The translations under genes were made by a program, and so were the position numbers. Source: Desulfuromonadaceae bacterium (GTDB lineage Bacteria > Desulfobacterota > Desulfuromonadia > Geobacterales > Pseudopelobacteraceae). From it: a stretch of 64,000 bases of DNA. The notes below the pieces were generated by a model. The model was not told the origin of the DNA. It searched no databases and saw only the letters and a program-made list of their open reading frames with translations. This document shows positions 25,440 to 38,431 of the stretch, in pieces. Position 1 is the stretch's first letter, and each line of letters opens with the position of its first letter. The stretch lies in NCBI GenBank assembly GCA_028683435.1, contig JAQUIG010000001.1, positions 10,393 through 74,392 of the forward strand, written 5' to 3'.

Positions 25440-28007
25440 CTATACTTCCGGTTCCTCGACCCTTACGTCATCCATCTCCTCGTCACCTTCGTCTTCATCC
25501 TTCTCGGCGAGACGGGCGACAGCAACAACCTTCTCGTTCTCCTCGGTATTCATCAGCGTGACTCCCTGAGTATTGCGGCCGATGACCGAGAATCCGGAGA
25601 CCGGTACCCGCAGGATCTTGCCCTGATCGGTGATCACCATCAGATCGTGATCGTCCGCGACCTGCATGACATTGACCACGGAGCCGTTACGCTCGGTCGT
25701 CTTGATCGTGATGATTCCCTTGCCGCCGCGCGACTGATCACGGTATTCATCCAGGTCGGTGCGCTTGCCGAAGCCGTTTTCGCAGACGGTGAAGATCGTC
25801 GAGCCGACCGCCGTGTTGTCAACGATCTCCATGCCGATCACCCGGTCATCTTTGCCAAGGTTCATGCCGCGCACACCGCGGGTGGCACGTCCCGTCGGCC
25901 GGACATCCTCCTCGTTGAAGCGGATCGCTTTACCCCCGCGCGAAGCCAGGAAGATGTCCTTGCTGCCGTCGGTCAGGGCGACCGAAATCAGCTTGTCACC
26001 GTCATCAAGATTAACGGCGATGATGCCGCCGACACGGACATTCGAGTAATCGACCAGCGAAGTTTTTTTGACGACACCATTCTGGGTGGCCATGAAGAGG
26101 TAGGTGTTCTCGCTGAATTCCTTGACCGGCAGGATCGTGGTAATCTTTTCTCCGGCCGCGACGTTGACCAGATTGACCACCGCCTTCCCTTTGGTGGTGC
26201 GGCTCCCCTCCGGAATTTCATACACCTTGAGCCAGTACATCCGCCCGGCATCGGTGAAGCAGAGCAGATAATCCTTGGTCGAAGCGATGAAGAGCTGCTC
26301 GACGAAATCCTCCTCTTTGGTCTTCATGCCGGTCTTCCCTTTGCCGCCACGGCGCTGGGAACGGTACAGGTCAACGGCGCTCCGCTTGATGTAGCCGGTG
26401 TGCGAAATAGTGACGACCATCTCTTCGTCCTCGATGGTGTCCTCACGCGAGATATCGGCGCTCTTGTCGGCGATCTCGGAGCGGCGTTTGTCGCCGAACC
26501 GGTCGCGGATCTCGGTCAGTTCGCCAACGATGATATTGAGGATCTCCGTGTCGGACGCCAAGATCTCCCGCAGACGGGCGATCAATCGCATGATCTCTTC
26601 GTACTCGGCAAGGATCTTGTCCCGCTCGAGGCCGGTCAGGCGCTGCAGCCGCATCTCGAGAATAGCCTGCGCCTGGATGTCTGACAGCTGTACGGAATTC
26701 TCAAAACCGGCCGGACTGGGAAGGCCCAGACGCGTCAGAAATTCAGGATCGGCAAATTTACCCTCCATCAGCCCGATTTTGGCCTCAGGGGGGGTCTTGG
26801 ATTCACGGATCATCTCGATCACCGCATCCAGCCAGTCAAGGGCGATCTTGAGACCTTCCAGAATATGGGCGCGAGCGAGCGCCTTCTTCAGCTCGAAGTT
26901 GGTACGGCGGGTGACGACTTCGCAGCGATGCTCGACGAAGCAGTCCATCATCTCACGCAGAGTCAGTACGCGGGGGCGATTATGCACAATTGCCAGCATG
27001 ATGATGCCGAAAGAGACCTGCAGCTGGGTCTGCTTGTAGAGCTGATTGAGCAGCACCTCGGCGTTTTCGTCCCGTTTGACCTCGATGACGATCCGCATTC
27101 CCTGACGGTCGGATTCGTCGCGGATCTCGGTAATCCCTTCAACTTTCTTCTCTTTGACCAACTCGGCAATCTTCTCGATCAGACGGGCCTTGTTGACCTG
27201 GTAAGGAAGCTCGGTAACAATAATCGCCTGGCGCTCCGAACGTTTGGATGCCTCGACATGGGCCTTGGCGCGGATTTGGATGATGCCGCGGCCGGTACTG
27301 TACGCATCCCTGATCCCCTGGCGGCCGTAGATCGTGGCACCGGTCGGGAAGTCTGGTCCCGGGATCATTTCCAGCAACTCCTCAAAGCCGATCTCGGGAT
27401 TGCGGATCACGGCGATGATGCCGTCAATGATCTCCCCGATGTTGTGGGGAGGGATGTTGGTGGCCATGCCGACCGCAATGCCGGTCGAGCCGTTGATCAG
27501 CAGGTTCGGGAATTTGGCGGGGAGTACCGTCGGTTCCAGCATTTCGTCGTTGTAGTTGGGCGCCATGTTGACGGTTTCTTTGTCCAGGTCGGCCAGCAGT
27601 TCATGGGAAAGGTGGCGCAGGCGGATTTCGGTATAACGCATCGCGGCCGCGCGGTCGCCGTCCACCGAACCGAAGTTACCCTGTCCTTCCACGAGCATGT
27701 AGCGCAGTGAAAAATCCTGGGCCATACGGACGATCGTGTCGTAGGCGGCGGTATCGCCGTGGGGGTGGTACTTACCGATAACATCACCGACCACACGGGC
27801 GGATTTCTTGTAGGGTTTGTTGTAGTCGTTGCCCATGTCGTACATCGCGTACAGGCAGCGACGGTGAACCGGCTTGAGGCCGTCGCGCACGTCCGGCAGT
27901 GCCCGTCCGATGATGACCGACATGGCGTAGTCCATGTAGGAGCGTTTCATCTCATCTTCAATATTAACCGCTATCTTGTTGGCTGGAATTTCCGTTGGAA
28001 TCTGCAT
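25440..28007 (-). CDS. gyrA: DNA gyrase subunit A
   Basis: This 855-residue subunit breaks and rejoins DNA in the A2B2 gyrase that introduces negative supercoils. The N-terminus has [20 protein letters not shown] and the active-site Tyr in [11 protein letters not shown]; the C-terminal beta-pinwheel includes the GyrA box QRRGGKG (in [13 protein letters not shown]), needed for DNA wrapping and true gyrase rather than topoisomerase IV activity. The tail is acidic. GAGG lies upstream of the ATG at 28007. It is 63 bases downstream of gyrB. Confidence 0.98.
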   Translation of the reverse strand: MQIPTEIPANKIAVNIEDEMKRSYMDYAMSVIIGRALPDVRDGLKPVHRRCLYAMYDMGNDYNKPYKKSARVVGDVIGKYHPHGDTAAYDTIVRMAQDFSLRYMLVEGQGNFGSVDGDRAAAMRYTEIRLRHLSHELLADLDKETVNMAPNYNDEMLEPTVLPAKFPNLLINGSTGIAVGMATNIPPHNIGEIIDGIIAVIRNPEIGFEELLEMIPGPDFPTGATIYGRQGIRDAYSTGRGIIQIRAKAHVEASKRSERQAIIVTELPYQVNKARLIEKIAELVKEKKVEGITEIRDESDRQGMRIVIEVKRDENAEVLLNQLYKQTQLQVSFGIIMLAIVHNRPRVLTLREMMDCFVEHRCEVVTRRTNFELKKALARAHILEGLKIALDWLDAVIEMIRESKTPPEAKIGLMEGKFADPEFLTRLGLPSPAGFENSVQLSDIQAQAILEMRLQRLTGLERDKILAEYEEIMRLIARLREILASDTEILNIIVGELTEIRDRFGDKRRSEIADKSADISREDTIEDEEMVVTISHTGYIKRSAVDLYRSQRRGGKGKTGMKTKEEDFVEQLFIASTKDYLLCFTDAGRMYWLKVYEIPEGSRTTKGKAVVNLVNVAAGEKITTILPVKEFSENTYLFMATQNGVVKKTSLVDYSNVRVGGIIAVNLDDGDKLISVALTDGSKDIFLASRGGKAIRFNEEDVRPTGRATRGVRGMNLGKDDRVIGMEIVDNTAVGSTIFTVCENGFGKRTDLDEYRDQSRGGKGIITIKTTERNGSVVNVMQVADDHDLMVITDQGKILRVPVSGFSVIGRNTQGVTLMNTEENEKVVAVARLAEKDEDEGDEEMDDVRVEEPEV

Positions 28008-28070
28008 TGGTACCTCGTATCTGCTTTTCTCGTCGGTACGATGAGAAAGTTATTTTATAAATGATTGCTT

Positions 28071-31581
<3,511 letters not shown>

Positions 31582-31590
31582 CAGCCGCTT

Positions 31591-32712
31591 TTAGAGCCTC
31601 ATCGGCATAATAACAGCAAGAAAAGTATCGGAATTTTCCGGAACAATGATCGATGGTGAAAGCTCATCTTTAAATTTCATTTCAACCCGTTCTGTTTCAG
31701 CTACAGAAAGAACATCCAGCAGATAGCGGGCATTAAATCTGACCGATATAGGTTCTCCGTCATAGGCTACGTCAATTTCCTCCATGGCATCTCCTAATTC
31801 AGGATTACTGGAAGAAATTCTAATTCCCCCCGAAGAAATTTCCAGCATGATTCCTTTGAATTTTTCACTTGAAAGAATCGCCATACGCCGCACGGAATGG
31901 CTGAATTCCTCCTTGTTGACCGTTACTATCTGGGTGTTGGAGGTAGGGATGACGCGATTGTAATCAGGGAATTCTCCATCAACGAGGCGCATGACCATGT
32001 ATGAATCGCCACGCTTGATTACGGCGCTATTGTCCATGAAACCAAACAGCATGGTTCCACCTTCTTCATCGGTAATCTTCTTCATCTCATAGACGCCTTT
32101 TTTCGGCAGGATGACACCTTTCAGGAGTTCCGGGCCGGCTGTTCCCTTGAGATCTCCTGCAGCTATCGAGAGGCGATGTCCGTCTGTGGAAACCATTTTA
32201 AGAGCGTTACTGCCGTCTGAACGTACTTCAACTTTAATAAAAATTCCGTTGAGATTATATTTTGTTTCATCGGTACAGATTGCATACGAAGTTCGTTCAA
32301 TCATTCCGCGCAGCAGGGACGTTTCAATTTCAAAGAGATTTTCTTCTTTAATATCAGGAAAATAAGGGAATTCATCCGGTGAGAGACCGACAATATTAAA
32401 TTGGACCTTGCCGCACTTTATTTCTACCCAATCATTATCTTTCGTAGAAAACAAAATTGGCTGATTAGGAAGCTCTTTTACTATTTCGTACAATTTTTTG
32501 GCAGAAACAGTAATTTTTCCAGGGGTGACAACCTCTGCCACATAGCTGCTTTTCATTCCCACTTCCAGGTCAGTTGCAGTGACAATAAGAGACGTCTCAG
32601 TAGCTTCAAGAAGCACATTAGATAAAATCGGCATTGCAGTTCTTTTTTCAACAATACCCTGAATTTTTTGCAGTGATTTCAGGAATTGTTCTTTTTCAAT
32701 TTTAAATTCCAT
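31591..32712 (-). CDS. dnaN: DNA polymerase III beta subunit (sliding clamp)
   Basis: This 373-residue ring-forming clamp tethers the replicase and other partners to DNA. The start MEFKIEKEQFLKSLQKIQGIVEKR and the end DTFLAVIMPMRL are characteristic, and the three-domain length is normal. The ATG at 32712 has GAGGGGG upstream. It lies 217 bases downstream of dnaA, across a region with DnaA-box-like sequences, and is codirectional with dnaA. Confidence 0.98.
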   Translation of the reverse strand: MEFKIEKEQFLKSLQKIQGIVEKRTAMPILSNVLLEATETSLIVTATDLEVGMKSSYVAEVVTPGKITVSAKKLYEIVKELPNQPILFSTKDNDWVEIKCGKVQFNIVGLSPDEFPYFPDIKEENLFEIETSLLRGMIERTSYAICTDETKYNLNGIFIKVEVRSDGSNALKMVSTDGHRLSIAAGDLKGTAGPELLKGVILPKKGVYEMKKITDEEGGTMLFGFMDNSAVIKRGDSYMVMRLVDGEFPDYNRVIPTSNTQIVTVNKEEFSHSVRRMAILSSEKFKGIMLEISSGGIRISSSNPELGDAMEEIDVAYDGEPISVRFNARYLLDVLSVAETERVEMKFKDELSPSIIVPENSDTFLAVIMPMRL

Positions 32713-32781
32713 CTAAGCCCCCTCTTCATTACTAGTAGTATGTTTATAAAGATTTAAAACCTTGTAGTATATTGTAGGTCC

Positions 32782-32921
32782 TGTGGAAAATAGGTATAAC
32801 CATGTAACCGGCCTTTTTTTAACGGATAACGGTAATTTTTTGGCTGTGCATACTGACGCATCTATATCCTGCTTTTACACAGCGTAAAAAATTATCAACA
32901 GTTATCAACAGTGAATCAACA
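32782..32921. promoter_or_regulatory. DnaA-box cluster between dnaA and dnaN
   Basis: Two TTATCAACA 9-mers one base apart (32892-32900 and 32902-32910), a weaker GAATCAACA (32913-32921), and the reverse-oriented TGTGGAAAA (32782-32790). The first two differ by one base from the TTATCCACA consensus. The 217-base gap is AT-rich. Together with the cluster upstream of dnaA this could form the second half of a bipartite origin or regulate dnaN. Confidence 0.6.
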
Positions 32922-32929
32922 GTTTTTCC

Positions 32930-34279
32930 TTATTTCAGCAGTATACTTCTTATTTCATTAATAATTTTAGATAGTTTAGGTTCATTTAGCAGTGCTTTGT
33001 CAATTTTTTTATAGGAGTGTATGATCGTAGAGTGATCTTTGCCGCCAAATTTTAATCCTATATCAGGATAAGAAGATTTGGTCATATCTCGGCAAAACCA
33101 GATTGCTATCTGCCGAGCCTGCACGATGTTTCTTAATCGTTTTTCCGATTTTATGTCAACGACCTTTAAATCAAAATACTCAGCAACTGATTTCTGGATT
33201 AATTCAACCGTTATTTCTTTGTGCCTGTCCCCTAGAATATCCTTAAGGTTTTCCTTCGCTGTTTCCAGTGTAACCGGAATATTTTGAAGACTACTGAACG
33301 CCCCGAGTCGTATGAGCATTCCTTCTAGTTCACGGATATTTCTGGTATCACTTGACGCGAGAAAGTAATAAACATCCTCCGGGAAAAAGACCTTCGTCAC
33401 CTCGGATTTTTTTTTCAGAATGGCAATTTTTGTTTCCACATCGGGAGGTTGAATATCTGCGATGAGCCCCCATTCAAACCGGGATCTCAGACGTTCTTCC
33501 AGGTCGGAAATTTCTCGAGGAAATTTATCCGACGTAATCACAATCTGTTTATGGGCATCATGCAGTGCATTAAATGTGTGAAAAAATTCTTCCTGTGTTC
33601 CGGTTTTTCCGGATATAAACTGGATATCGTCAATTAACAGTACATCTACATTTCTGAATCTGTTCCTGAATACATCCATCTTTTTCAAGCGGAGGTGATT
33701 GACCATTTCATACATGAATTTTTCAGCGGAACAGTAGCAGACATTCATCTCCGGTGAGTTGGTACGGATAGTATGGCCGATCGAGTTTAACAGGTGACTT
33801 TTACCGAGACCGACGCCGCCATAGATAAAAAGCGGGTTGTAGGTGTCAGCAGGGTTGTTGGCTACCGCCATTGCTGCTGCATGAGCAAATTGATTGCCGG
33901 TCCCGCTTACGAAAAGATCAAACGTATATTTTTGGTTAAGCGGGGTGAATACCTGTTCAAGGGGGGTATTTTTGCCTGCGGCAGGCTCAGATTCGTTTTT
34001 TACAATAAAATCTTCTGAAATATATGGCTGGTGTTCTTCATCGGGTCTAATAATAAAATTAAGTGAAACGGTATATCCTGAAGTTGCAGAGAGTGCTCCG
34101 GTCAAAATTTTCAGATAATGATCTTCGAGCCACTCTTTTATAAATGAGTTGGGAACAGATAAAAAAACGGAGCTGCCGTCATGATGGCTGTAATGAACCG
34201 GTTTTACCCAAGCATCAAAATCGGCTTCAGACATTATTTTTTCTATATTTTCAGTTGCTTGTCGCCATGAATCTAACAT
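32930..34279 (-). CDS. dnaA: Chromosomal replication initiator DnaA
   Basis: This 449-residue AAA+ initiator has the N-terminal DnaB/DiaA-interaction domain (to about residue 90), Walker A in IYGGVGLGKSHLLNSIG, Walker B in VDVLLIDDIQFISGK, and the C-terminal DNA-binding helix-turn-helix with the DnaA signature DIGLKFGGKDHSTIIHSYKKI (split across positions near residue 415). The ATG at 34279 has no good Shine-Dalgarno sequence, which may limit translation. DnaA boxes lie on both sides of the gene and within its likely promoter, which fits autoregulation. Confidence 0.98.
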   Translation of the reverse strand: MLDSWRQATENIEKIMSEADFDAWVKPVHYSHHDGSSVFLSVPNSFIKEWLEDHYLKILTGALSATSGYTVSLNFIIRPDEEHQPYISEDFIVKNESEPAAGKNTPLEQVFTPLNQKYTFDLFVSGTGNQFAHAAAMAVANNPADTYNPLFIYGGVGLGKSHLLNSIGHTIRTNSPEMNVCYCSAEKFMYEMVNHLRLKKMDVFRNRFRNVDVLLIDDIQFISGKTGTQEEFFHTFNALHDAHKQIVITSDKFPREISDLEERLRSRFEWGLIADIQPPDVETKIAILKKKSEVTKVFFPEDVYYFLASSDTRNIRELEGMLIRLGAFSSLQNIPVTLETAKENLKDILGDRHKEITVELIQKSVAEYFDLKVVDIKSEKRLRNIVQARQIAIWFCRDMTKSSYPDIGLKFGGKDHSTIIHSYKKIDKALLNEPKLSKIINEIRSILLK

Positions 34280-34560
34280 CAGGAAAAATCACAATCATAG
34301 TAGGTATTGGTTATTAATATTAAAATAGTCATGTAACTGGTACAATATTAAACGTATTTTTATTTGTGTAGTAATTATCTAAAATAGTTATCAACAATGT
34401 TGTCAACAGCTGTGGAAAACTATTTATATAAATAAAACGGCAAGTTGACGTAAGTTTCGGATAGTATTTATCGTATTGAGGGTGCTGGAGAATAGCAGAG
34501 GCGACCCTCTTTTTCAAGGCAAATCATGTTAGCCGTGCCATTGGTGAATATAATATAAAA
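34280..34560. other. oriC: Probable chromosomal origin region (oriC) between dnaA and rpmH
   Basis: An AT-rich, gene-free stretch of about 350 bases where gene direction switches from minus to plus. It carries TTATCAACA (34388-34396), TTGTCAACA (34400-34408) and reversed TGTGGAAAA (34411-34419), next to AT-rich runs at 34310-34385 and 34421-34440 that could unwind. The box number is small compared with E. coli. The position between dnaA and rpmH is the common origin site in bacteria with this gene order. Confidence 0.65.
34377..34406 (-). promoter_or_regulatory. Candidate dnaA promoter overlapped by DnaA boxes
   Basis: On the minus strand, TTGACA (34406-34401), 18-base spacer and TTAGAT (34382-34377), about 100 bases upstream of dnaA. 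One DnaA-like box lies in the spacer and another overlaps the -35, which would allow DnaA to repress its own transcription. Confidence 0.45.
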
Positions 34561-34561
34561 C

Positions 34562-34590
34562 TTGACACGGCTGGGGAGTTGTGTTTAATA
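34562..34590 (+). promoter_or_regulatory. Candidate sigma-70 promoter of rpmH operon
   Basis: TTGACA (34562-34567), 17-base spacer, TTAATA (34585-34590), 40 bases before the rpmH start. The -35 is perfect. Confidence 0.6.
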
Positions 34591-34630
34591 ACTCATTTCC
34601 TGAAAAATAATTTTGTAGAGGTAAACAACC

Positions 34631-34780
34631 ATGAAAAGAACGTATCAGCCAAGCAATACTTCACGCAAGCGTACCCACGGTTTTCTCGTACGGATGGCCA
34701 CAAAGAATGGCAGGCTTGTTATTAAACGCAGAAGAGCAAAAGGGCGTAAGGTTCTCTCCGTAAAAATTGCAGCCAAATAA
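34631..34780 (+). CDS. rpmH: 50S ribosomal protein L34
   Basis: This 49-residue, highly basic ribosomal protein begins [18 protein letters not shown] and ends [10 protein letters not shown], matching L34 throughout. AGAGG lies nine bases before the ATG. It is the first gene on the plus side of the origin and heads the rpmH-rnpA-yidD-yidC group. Confidence 0.98.
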   Translation: MKRTYQPSNTSRKRTHGFLVRMATKNGRLVIKRRRAKGRKVLSVKIAAK

Positions 34781-34794
34781 TTCAAAGTTTTTGT

Positions 34795-35175
34795 GTGATT
34801 GTTGACACTCCAGCCACATTTCCTAAAACTTCACGCCTGCGGAAACGAGCTGAATTTCTTCAGCTCGTTTCCGCAGAACATAAAACTTCTGTGCGTGGAT
34901 TTCTAATTGTGTGGCGTGAAAATAACCTTCAATCGGCTCGCCTCGGTATAACAGCAAGCAAGAAAATTGGATGTGCAGTTGTTCGTAACCGGGTTAAACG
35001 ATATTTACGCGAATTCTTCAGGCATAATAACTTTGGGATGTCAGCCGTGGATATTAATATTATTGCCCGACGAGATTCGGCTCAAATGACGTATCCTGAT
35101 ATAGAGCGGGAACTCACTAAAGCCTTCCGGTATATAGGTATATCCCCATGTTCAAGAGCAGTTTGCTCCTTGTAA
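34795..35175 (+). CDS. rnpA: Ribonuclease P protein component
   Basis: This 126-residue basic protein binds the RNase P RNA in tRNA 5' maturation. It has the RnpA signature [19 protein letters not shown] followed by VKRYLREFF. The only plausible start in frame before [12 protein letters not shown] is the GTG at 34795, which lacks a clear ribosome site; coupling to rpmH, 14 bases upstream, may help. The 3' end overlaps yidD by 28 bases. Confidence 0.94.
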   Translation: MIVDTPATFPKTSRLRKRAEFLQLVSAEHKTSVRGFLIVWRENNLQSARLGITASKKIGCAVVRNRVKRYLREFFRHNNFGMSAVDINIIARRDSAQMTYPDIERELTKAFRYIGISPCSRAVCSL

Positions 35176-35360
35176 TCAGGTTTTATCAGAAGATACTTTC
35201 GCCTCTTCTTCCTCAGACCTGTCGCTTTTATCCCTCCTGTTCCGAGTATTCCCGTGAATCATTAATTCGGCATGGTGTTGCCAGGGGTATGTTGCTTACC
35301 GTTGTCAGAATATGTAAGTGTCATCCGTTTCATCCGGGCGGCCACGATCCGGTACCCTAA
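35148..35360 (+). CDS. yidD: Membrane protein insertion efficiency factor YidD
   Basis: This 70-residue protein has the family core [20 protein letters not shown] and the [15 protein letters not shown] end. It is thought to assist YidC-dependent membrane insertion. It overlaps rnpA by 28 bases in another frame and precedes yidC, the conserved arrangement. Confidence 0.96.
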   Translation: MFKSSLLLVIRFYQKILSPLLPQTCRFYPSCSEYSRESLIRHGVARGMLLTVVRICKCHPFHPGGHDPVP

Positions 35361-35387
35361 CACAAAGTATAGTATTCAGGAGCCTCG

Positions 35388-36995
35388 ATGGAAAAGCGCG
35401 CTTTTATAGCTGTAGGTCTTTCAATTGCTGTTTTTTATCTGTTTTCTATGTTGTTTGGCCCAGATAAACAAAAGATTGAGCCTTCCAACCCTCAGGGTGT
35501 CTCATCGGCGCTTGATAGCACGGCTATGAAGAGCCAGCCGCCGCTATTACCCCAGAATTCTTCCCCCGTTACGGAACAACCGCTCAAGGCTAATGTCGCG
35601 CAAAAGGATATCAGCGTCGAAACGGACCTCTATACGGCGGTGTTTTCCTCTCGAGGCGCGAGTCTCAGGAGCCTGACTCTCAAAAACTATCGAGAGGAAA
35701 ATACTCCCTCAGCACAAAAAGTTACTCTTCTAAATGACTCAGATCCAAACATATTTTCATTTTCAACGAGAGCTACCGGATTTAATCTGCCTGACAACAC
35801 ACTATTCACACCAGATGCCGACCGGCTCACCGTTGATAAAAACGGCTCACGGCATCTTTCTTTCAACTATATTTCCGGACAGGGGTATACTATCCGTAAG
35901 ATCTATACCTTTACCCCGGGGGCGTACGGTATCAAACTCGAAACCCTGGTCTTTAACAACTCTGCGGCACCATTAGTCGGGACCATTCAACAGGTAATGA
36001 CCTACCCTGCAGTGCCGAAGGTAAAGAATAACCGTTTTGACACTGCAGGAGCTTACCTCTTTTCAGACAACAGTCTTCAGTCCAATAAAATTAAAGACGT
36101 TTCCACTGCCTCAAAGCGTTATGACAAATCTATTTTGTGGTCAGGTTTTGCTGATAAATATTTTCTCAGCGCGATTCTCACCGAAAAAAACAGTATTGCT
36201 TCTGTAGAGTTAAAAAAGAATAGCGCCGGTTTTTTTGAATCGGTCGTTTCTTCTCCCCAGTTTACCGTCAATCCTGGTAAGTCTATTACTGTTGCACACA
36301 GCCTCTTTGTCGGCCCTAAGGATATCGATATCCTTAAAGCACAGGGCAATTCGCTGGTGCAATCTCTCGACCTTGGCTGGTTTACGGTTATTGCCAAACC
36401 GCTGCTCTATTCTCTGAAATTCTTTTATAAATACGTAGGCAACTACGGTATCGCAATAATAATAATAACGATTATTCTCAAGGCGTTTTTCTTCCCCTTG
36501 ACCCACAAGAGTTTCAAGTCGATGAAGGGTATGCAGAAAATACAGCCCGAAATGACCAAACTTCGTGAAAAGTTCAAAGACGATAAAGATTCCATGAACA
36601 AGGCGGTCATGGAGTTGTACCGCGAACACAAGGTTAACCCTATGGGAGGGTGTCTGCCGATGGTTGTGCAGATACCGGTATTCTTTGCGCTATACAAATC
36701 GCTGATGTTTTCCATTGAGCTCCGGCATGCTCCATTTTTTCTCTGGGTAACTGACCTTTCTGATAAAGACCCGTATTACGTTACTCCTGTTATTATGGGT
36801 ATCACGATGTTCCTTCAGCAGAAAATGACACCATCCAACATGGAACCGATGCAGCAGAAGATGATGCTGGCCCTGCCGGTTGTTTTTACCTTCATGTTCC
36901 TGAGCTTTCCTTCCGGACTGGTTCTTTACTGGTTGGTAAATAACATTCTTACTATCGGCCAGCAGATGTACATAAATAAACTGGTAAAAGATTAG
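35388..36995 (+). CDS. yidC: Membrane protein insertase YidC
   Basis: This 535-residue insertase has an N-terminal membrane helix ([18 protein letters not shown]), a large periplasmic beta domain (residues about 60-320), and the conserved five-helix insertase core starting near residue 335 ([79 protein letters not shown]). AGGAG precedes the ATG. In many genomes jag (khpB) follows; here mnmE starts only 23 bases after the stop. Confidence 0.97.
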   Translation: MEKRAFIAVGLSIAVFYLFSMLFGPDKQKIEPSNPQGVSSALDSTAMKSQPPLLPQNSSPVTEQPLKANVAQKDISVETDLYTAVFSSRGASLRSLTLKNYREENTPSAQKVTLLNDSDPNIFSFSTRATGFNLPDNTLFTPDADRLTVDKNGSRHLSFNYISGQGYTIRKIYTFTPGAYGIKLETLVFNNSAAPLVGTIQQVMTYPAVPKVKNNRFDTAGAYLFSDNSLQSNKIKDVSTASKRYDKSILWSGFADKYFLSAILTEKNSIASVELKKNSAGFFESVVSSPQFTVNPGKSITVAHSLFVGPKDIDILKAQGNSLVQSLDLGWFTVIAKPLLYSLKFFYKYVGNYGIAIIIITIILKAFFFPLTHKSFKSMKGMQKIQPEMTKLREKFKDDKDSMNKAVMELYREHKVNPMGGCLPMVVQIPVFFALYKSLMFSIELRHAPFFLWVTDLSDKDPYYVTPVIMGITMFLQQKMTPSNMEPMQQKMMLALPVVFTFMFLSFPSGLVLYWLVNNILTIGQQMYINKLVKD

Positions 36996-37018
36996 TCTGA
37001 TTTCCCGGGGTAACCTTT

Positions 37019-38386
37019 ATGTATATCCGTGATACAATAGCTGCTGTCAGTACCCCCCCGGGTAATGGCGGTATCGGAATAATTCGGGTAAGTGGCGACA
37101 ATGCCGCAGCGGTCGGAGACACTATTTTTCAACCTGTTTATGACGGTGGCCTCGTGAGCCACCGTTTTTCTTTTGGTACGATCAGTAACAAGGCAACAGG
37201 CGAGAAGATTGACGAAGCTATGGCGGTGTATATGCGCGCCCCCCGTTCCTATACCCGGGAAGATGTCCTGGAGCTGCATTGTCATGGTGGCTGGCTGGTT
37301 GTTGAGCGGGTATTGGCTCTCGTTCTTTCGTGCGGAGTACGTCTGGCAGATCCGGGCGAGTTTACCCGGCGGGCGTTTCTTAACGGGCGCATTGATCTGA
37401 TTCAGGCGGAAGCGGTGATGGATATCATCGCTTCAAAGAGTGAATCTGCCCTGCAGCTGGCCCAGAAACAGCGCGAAGGTGCACTTTCAAGGCGTATCGA
37501 TGGCGTCCGGGTCTGCCTGCTCCAGGCGCTCGCTCTGGTTGAGGCGTATATTGATTTCCCTGACGACGATCTTGGTGAGACCGATGTTGCCGCAATCCTT
37601 GTTTCAGTCGACGAGGCCCAGAACGTGATAGCAGGTCTGCTCTCCACTTTTGAAGAGGGGCGGGTCATGCGGGACGGTGTGTCGGTCCTGATTGTCGGCA
37701 AACCGAACGCCGGCAAGTCAAGCCTGCTTAATCGACTTCTCAATGAGAACCGTGCGATCGTAACCCATATCCCAGGTACAACCCGAGACATTATCGAGGA
37801 AACGGTTAACTTTGATGGTTTGTCCGTCCGGTTACTTGATACGGCCGGCATTCGCCATACCGATGACCTCGTGGAGCAGGAAGGTATCAGCAGGGCTCTT
37901 GAAAAAATTCCCCAGGCGGATCTTGTTCTCGCTGTTTTTGACGCTTCCCGGGAATTCAGCCAGGAAGATCAATTGATTCTCGATGCGCTGGCTGATCGCA
38001 GGACGGTCGCAGTATTAAACAAAACGGATCTGCAGCAGCGGTTCTTACTCCCTGACGAAGAACGTTTCGTCGCCATCGTCAGGATTGCCGCGCTTTCAGG
38101 GGATGGCACTGATCTTCTCAAACAAACGGTCTGTAAGCAGTTCCTCCACTCGGGAAATACCGATTCTCGTGAATTAGTGGCGCTTTCCCGTGCGCGTCAC
38201 CGTGACGCGCTTGTGTCTGCAGAGCAGTGTCTGTGCCAATTTTACAGCGGACTATCGGATCGCAATCTGGAGCTGCTTGCTTTGGATCTGCGGGGGGCGC
38301 TTCAGGCTGTTGGTGCTGTTACCGGTCAAACGGCTACAGACGAGGTTCTCGACCTTATATTCTCTTCATTCTGTATTGGAAAATAA
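37019..38386 (+). CDS. mnmE: tRNA modification GTPase MnmE (TrmE)
   Basis: This 455-residue GTPase acts with MnmG to modify the wobble uridine of several tRNAs (5-carboxymethylaminomethyluridine type). It has the folate-binding N-domain, an inserted G domain with GKPNAGKSS (from residue 227), [10 protein letters not shown], and NKTDL, and the C-terminal catalytic motif FCIGK. Length is standard. Start ATG at 37019 with GGGGT upstream. It is directly followed by a parS-like site and mnmG. Confidence 0.97.
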   Translation: MYIRDTIAAVSTPPGNGGIGIIRVSGDNAAAVGDTIFQPVYDGGLVSHRFSFGTISNKATGEKIDEAMAVYMRAPRSYTREDVLELHCHGGWLVVERVLALVLSCGVRLADPGEFTRRAFLNGRIDLIQAEAVMDIIASKSESALQLAQKQREGALSRRIDGVRVCLLQALALVEAYIDFPDDDLGETDVAAILVSVDEAQNVIAGLLSTFEEGRVMRDGVSVLIVGKPNAGKSSLLNRLLNENRAIVTHIPGTTRDIIEETVNFDGLSVRLLDTAGIRHTDDLVEQEGISRALEKIPQADLVLAVFDASREFSQEDQLILDALADRRTVAVLNKTDLQQRFLLPDEERFVAIVRIAALSGDGTDLLKQTVCKQFLHSGNTDSRELVALSRARHRDALVSAEQCLCQFYSGLSDRNLELLALDLRGALQAVGAVTGQTATDEVLDLIFSSFCIGK

Positions 38387-38391
38387 TGTTA

Positions 38392-38407
38392 TGTTTCACG
38401 TGAAACG
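38392..38407. other. parS: parS-like site between mnmE and mnmG
   Basis: TGTTTCACGTGAAACG, 15 of 16 bases identical to the bacterial parS consensus (last base G instead of A). It lies about 4 kb from the probable origin, in the usual origin-proximal zone for ParB binding. Confidence 0.85.
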
Positions 38408-38431
38408 CTTTACAGGTAATGGATTCCTCTT

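Noticed and set aside
34280..34630. Small protein-coding or RNA gene in the origin gap
   Set aside because: A 62-codon minus frame at 34329-34517 overlaps the DnaA boxes and promoter elements, lacks a ribosome site and has biased AT-rich composition.
37019..38386. Frameshift or truncation in mnmE because jag is missing next to it
   Set aside because: The frame is complete from the N-terminal motif to the C-terminal FCIGK and has family length.
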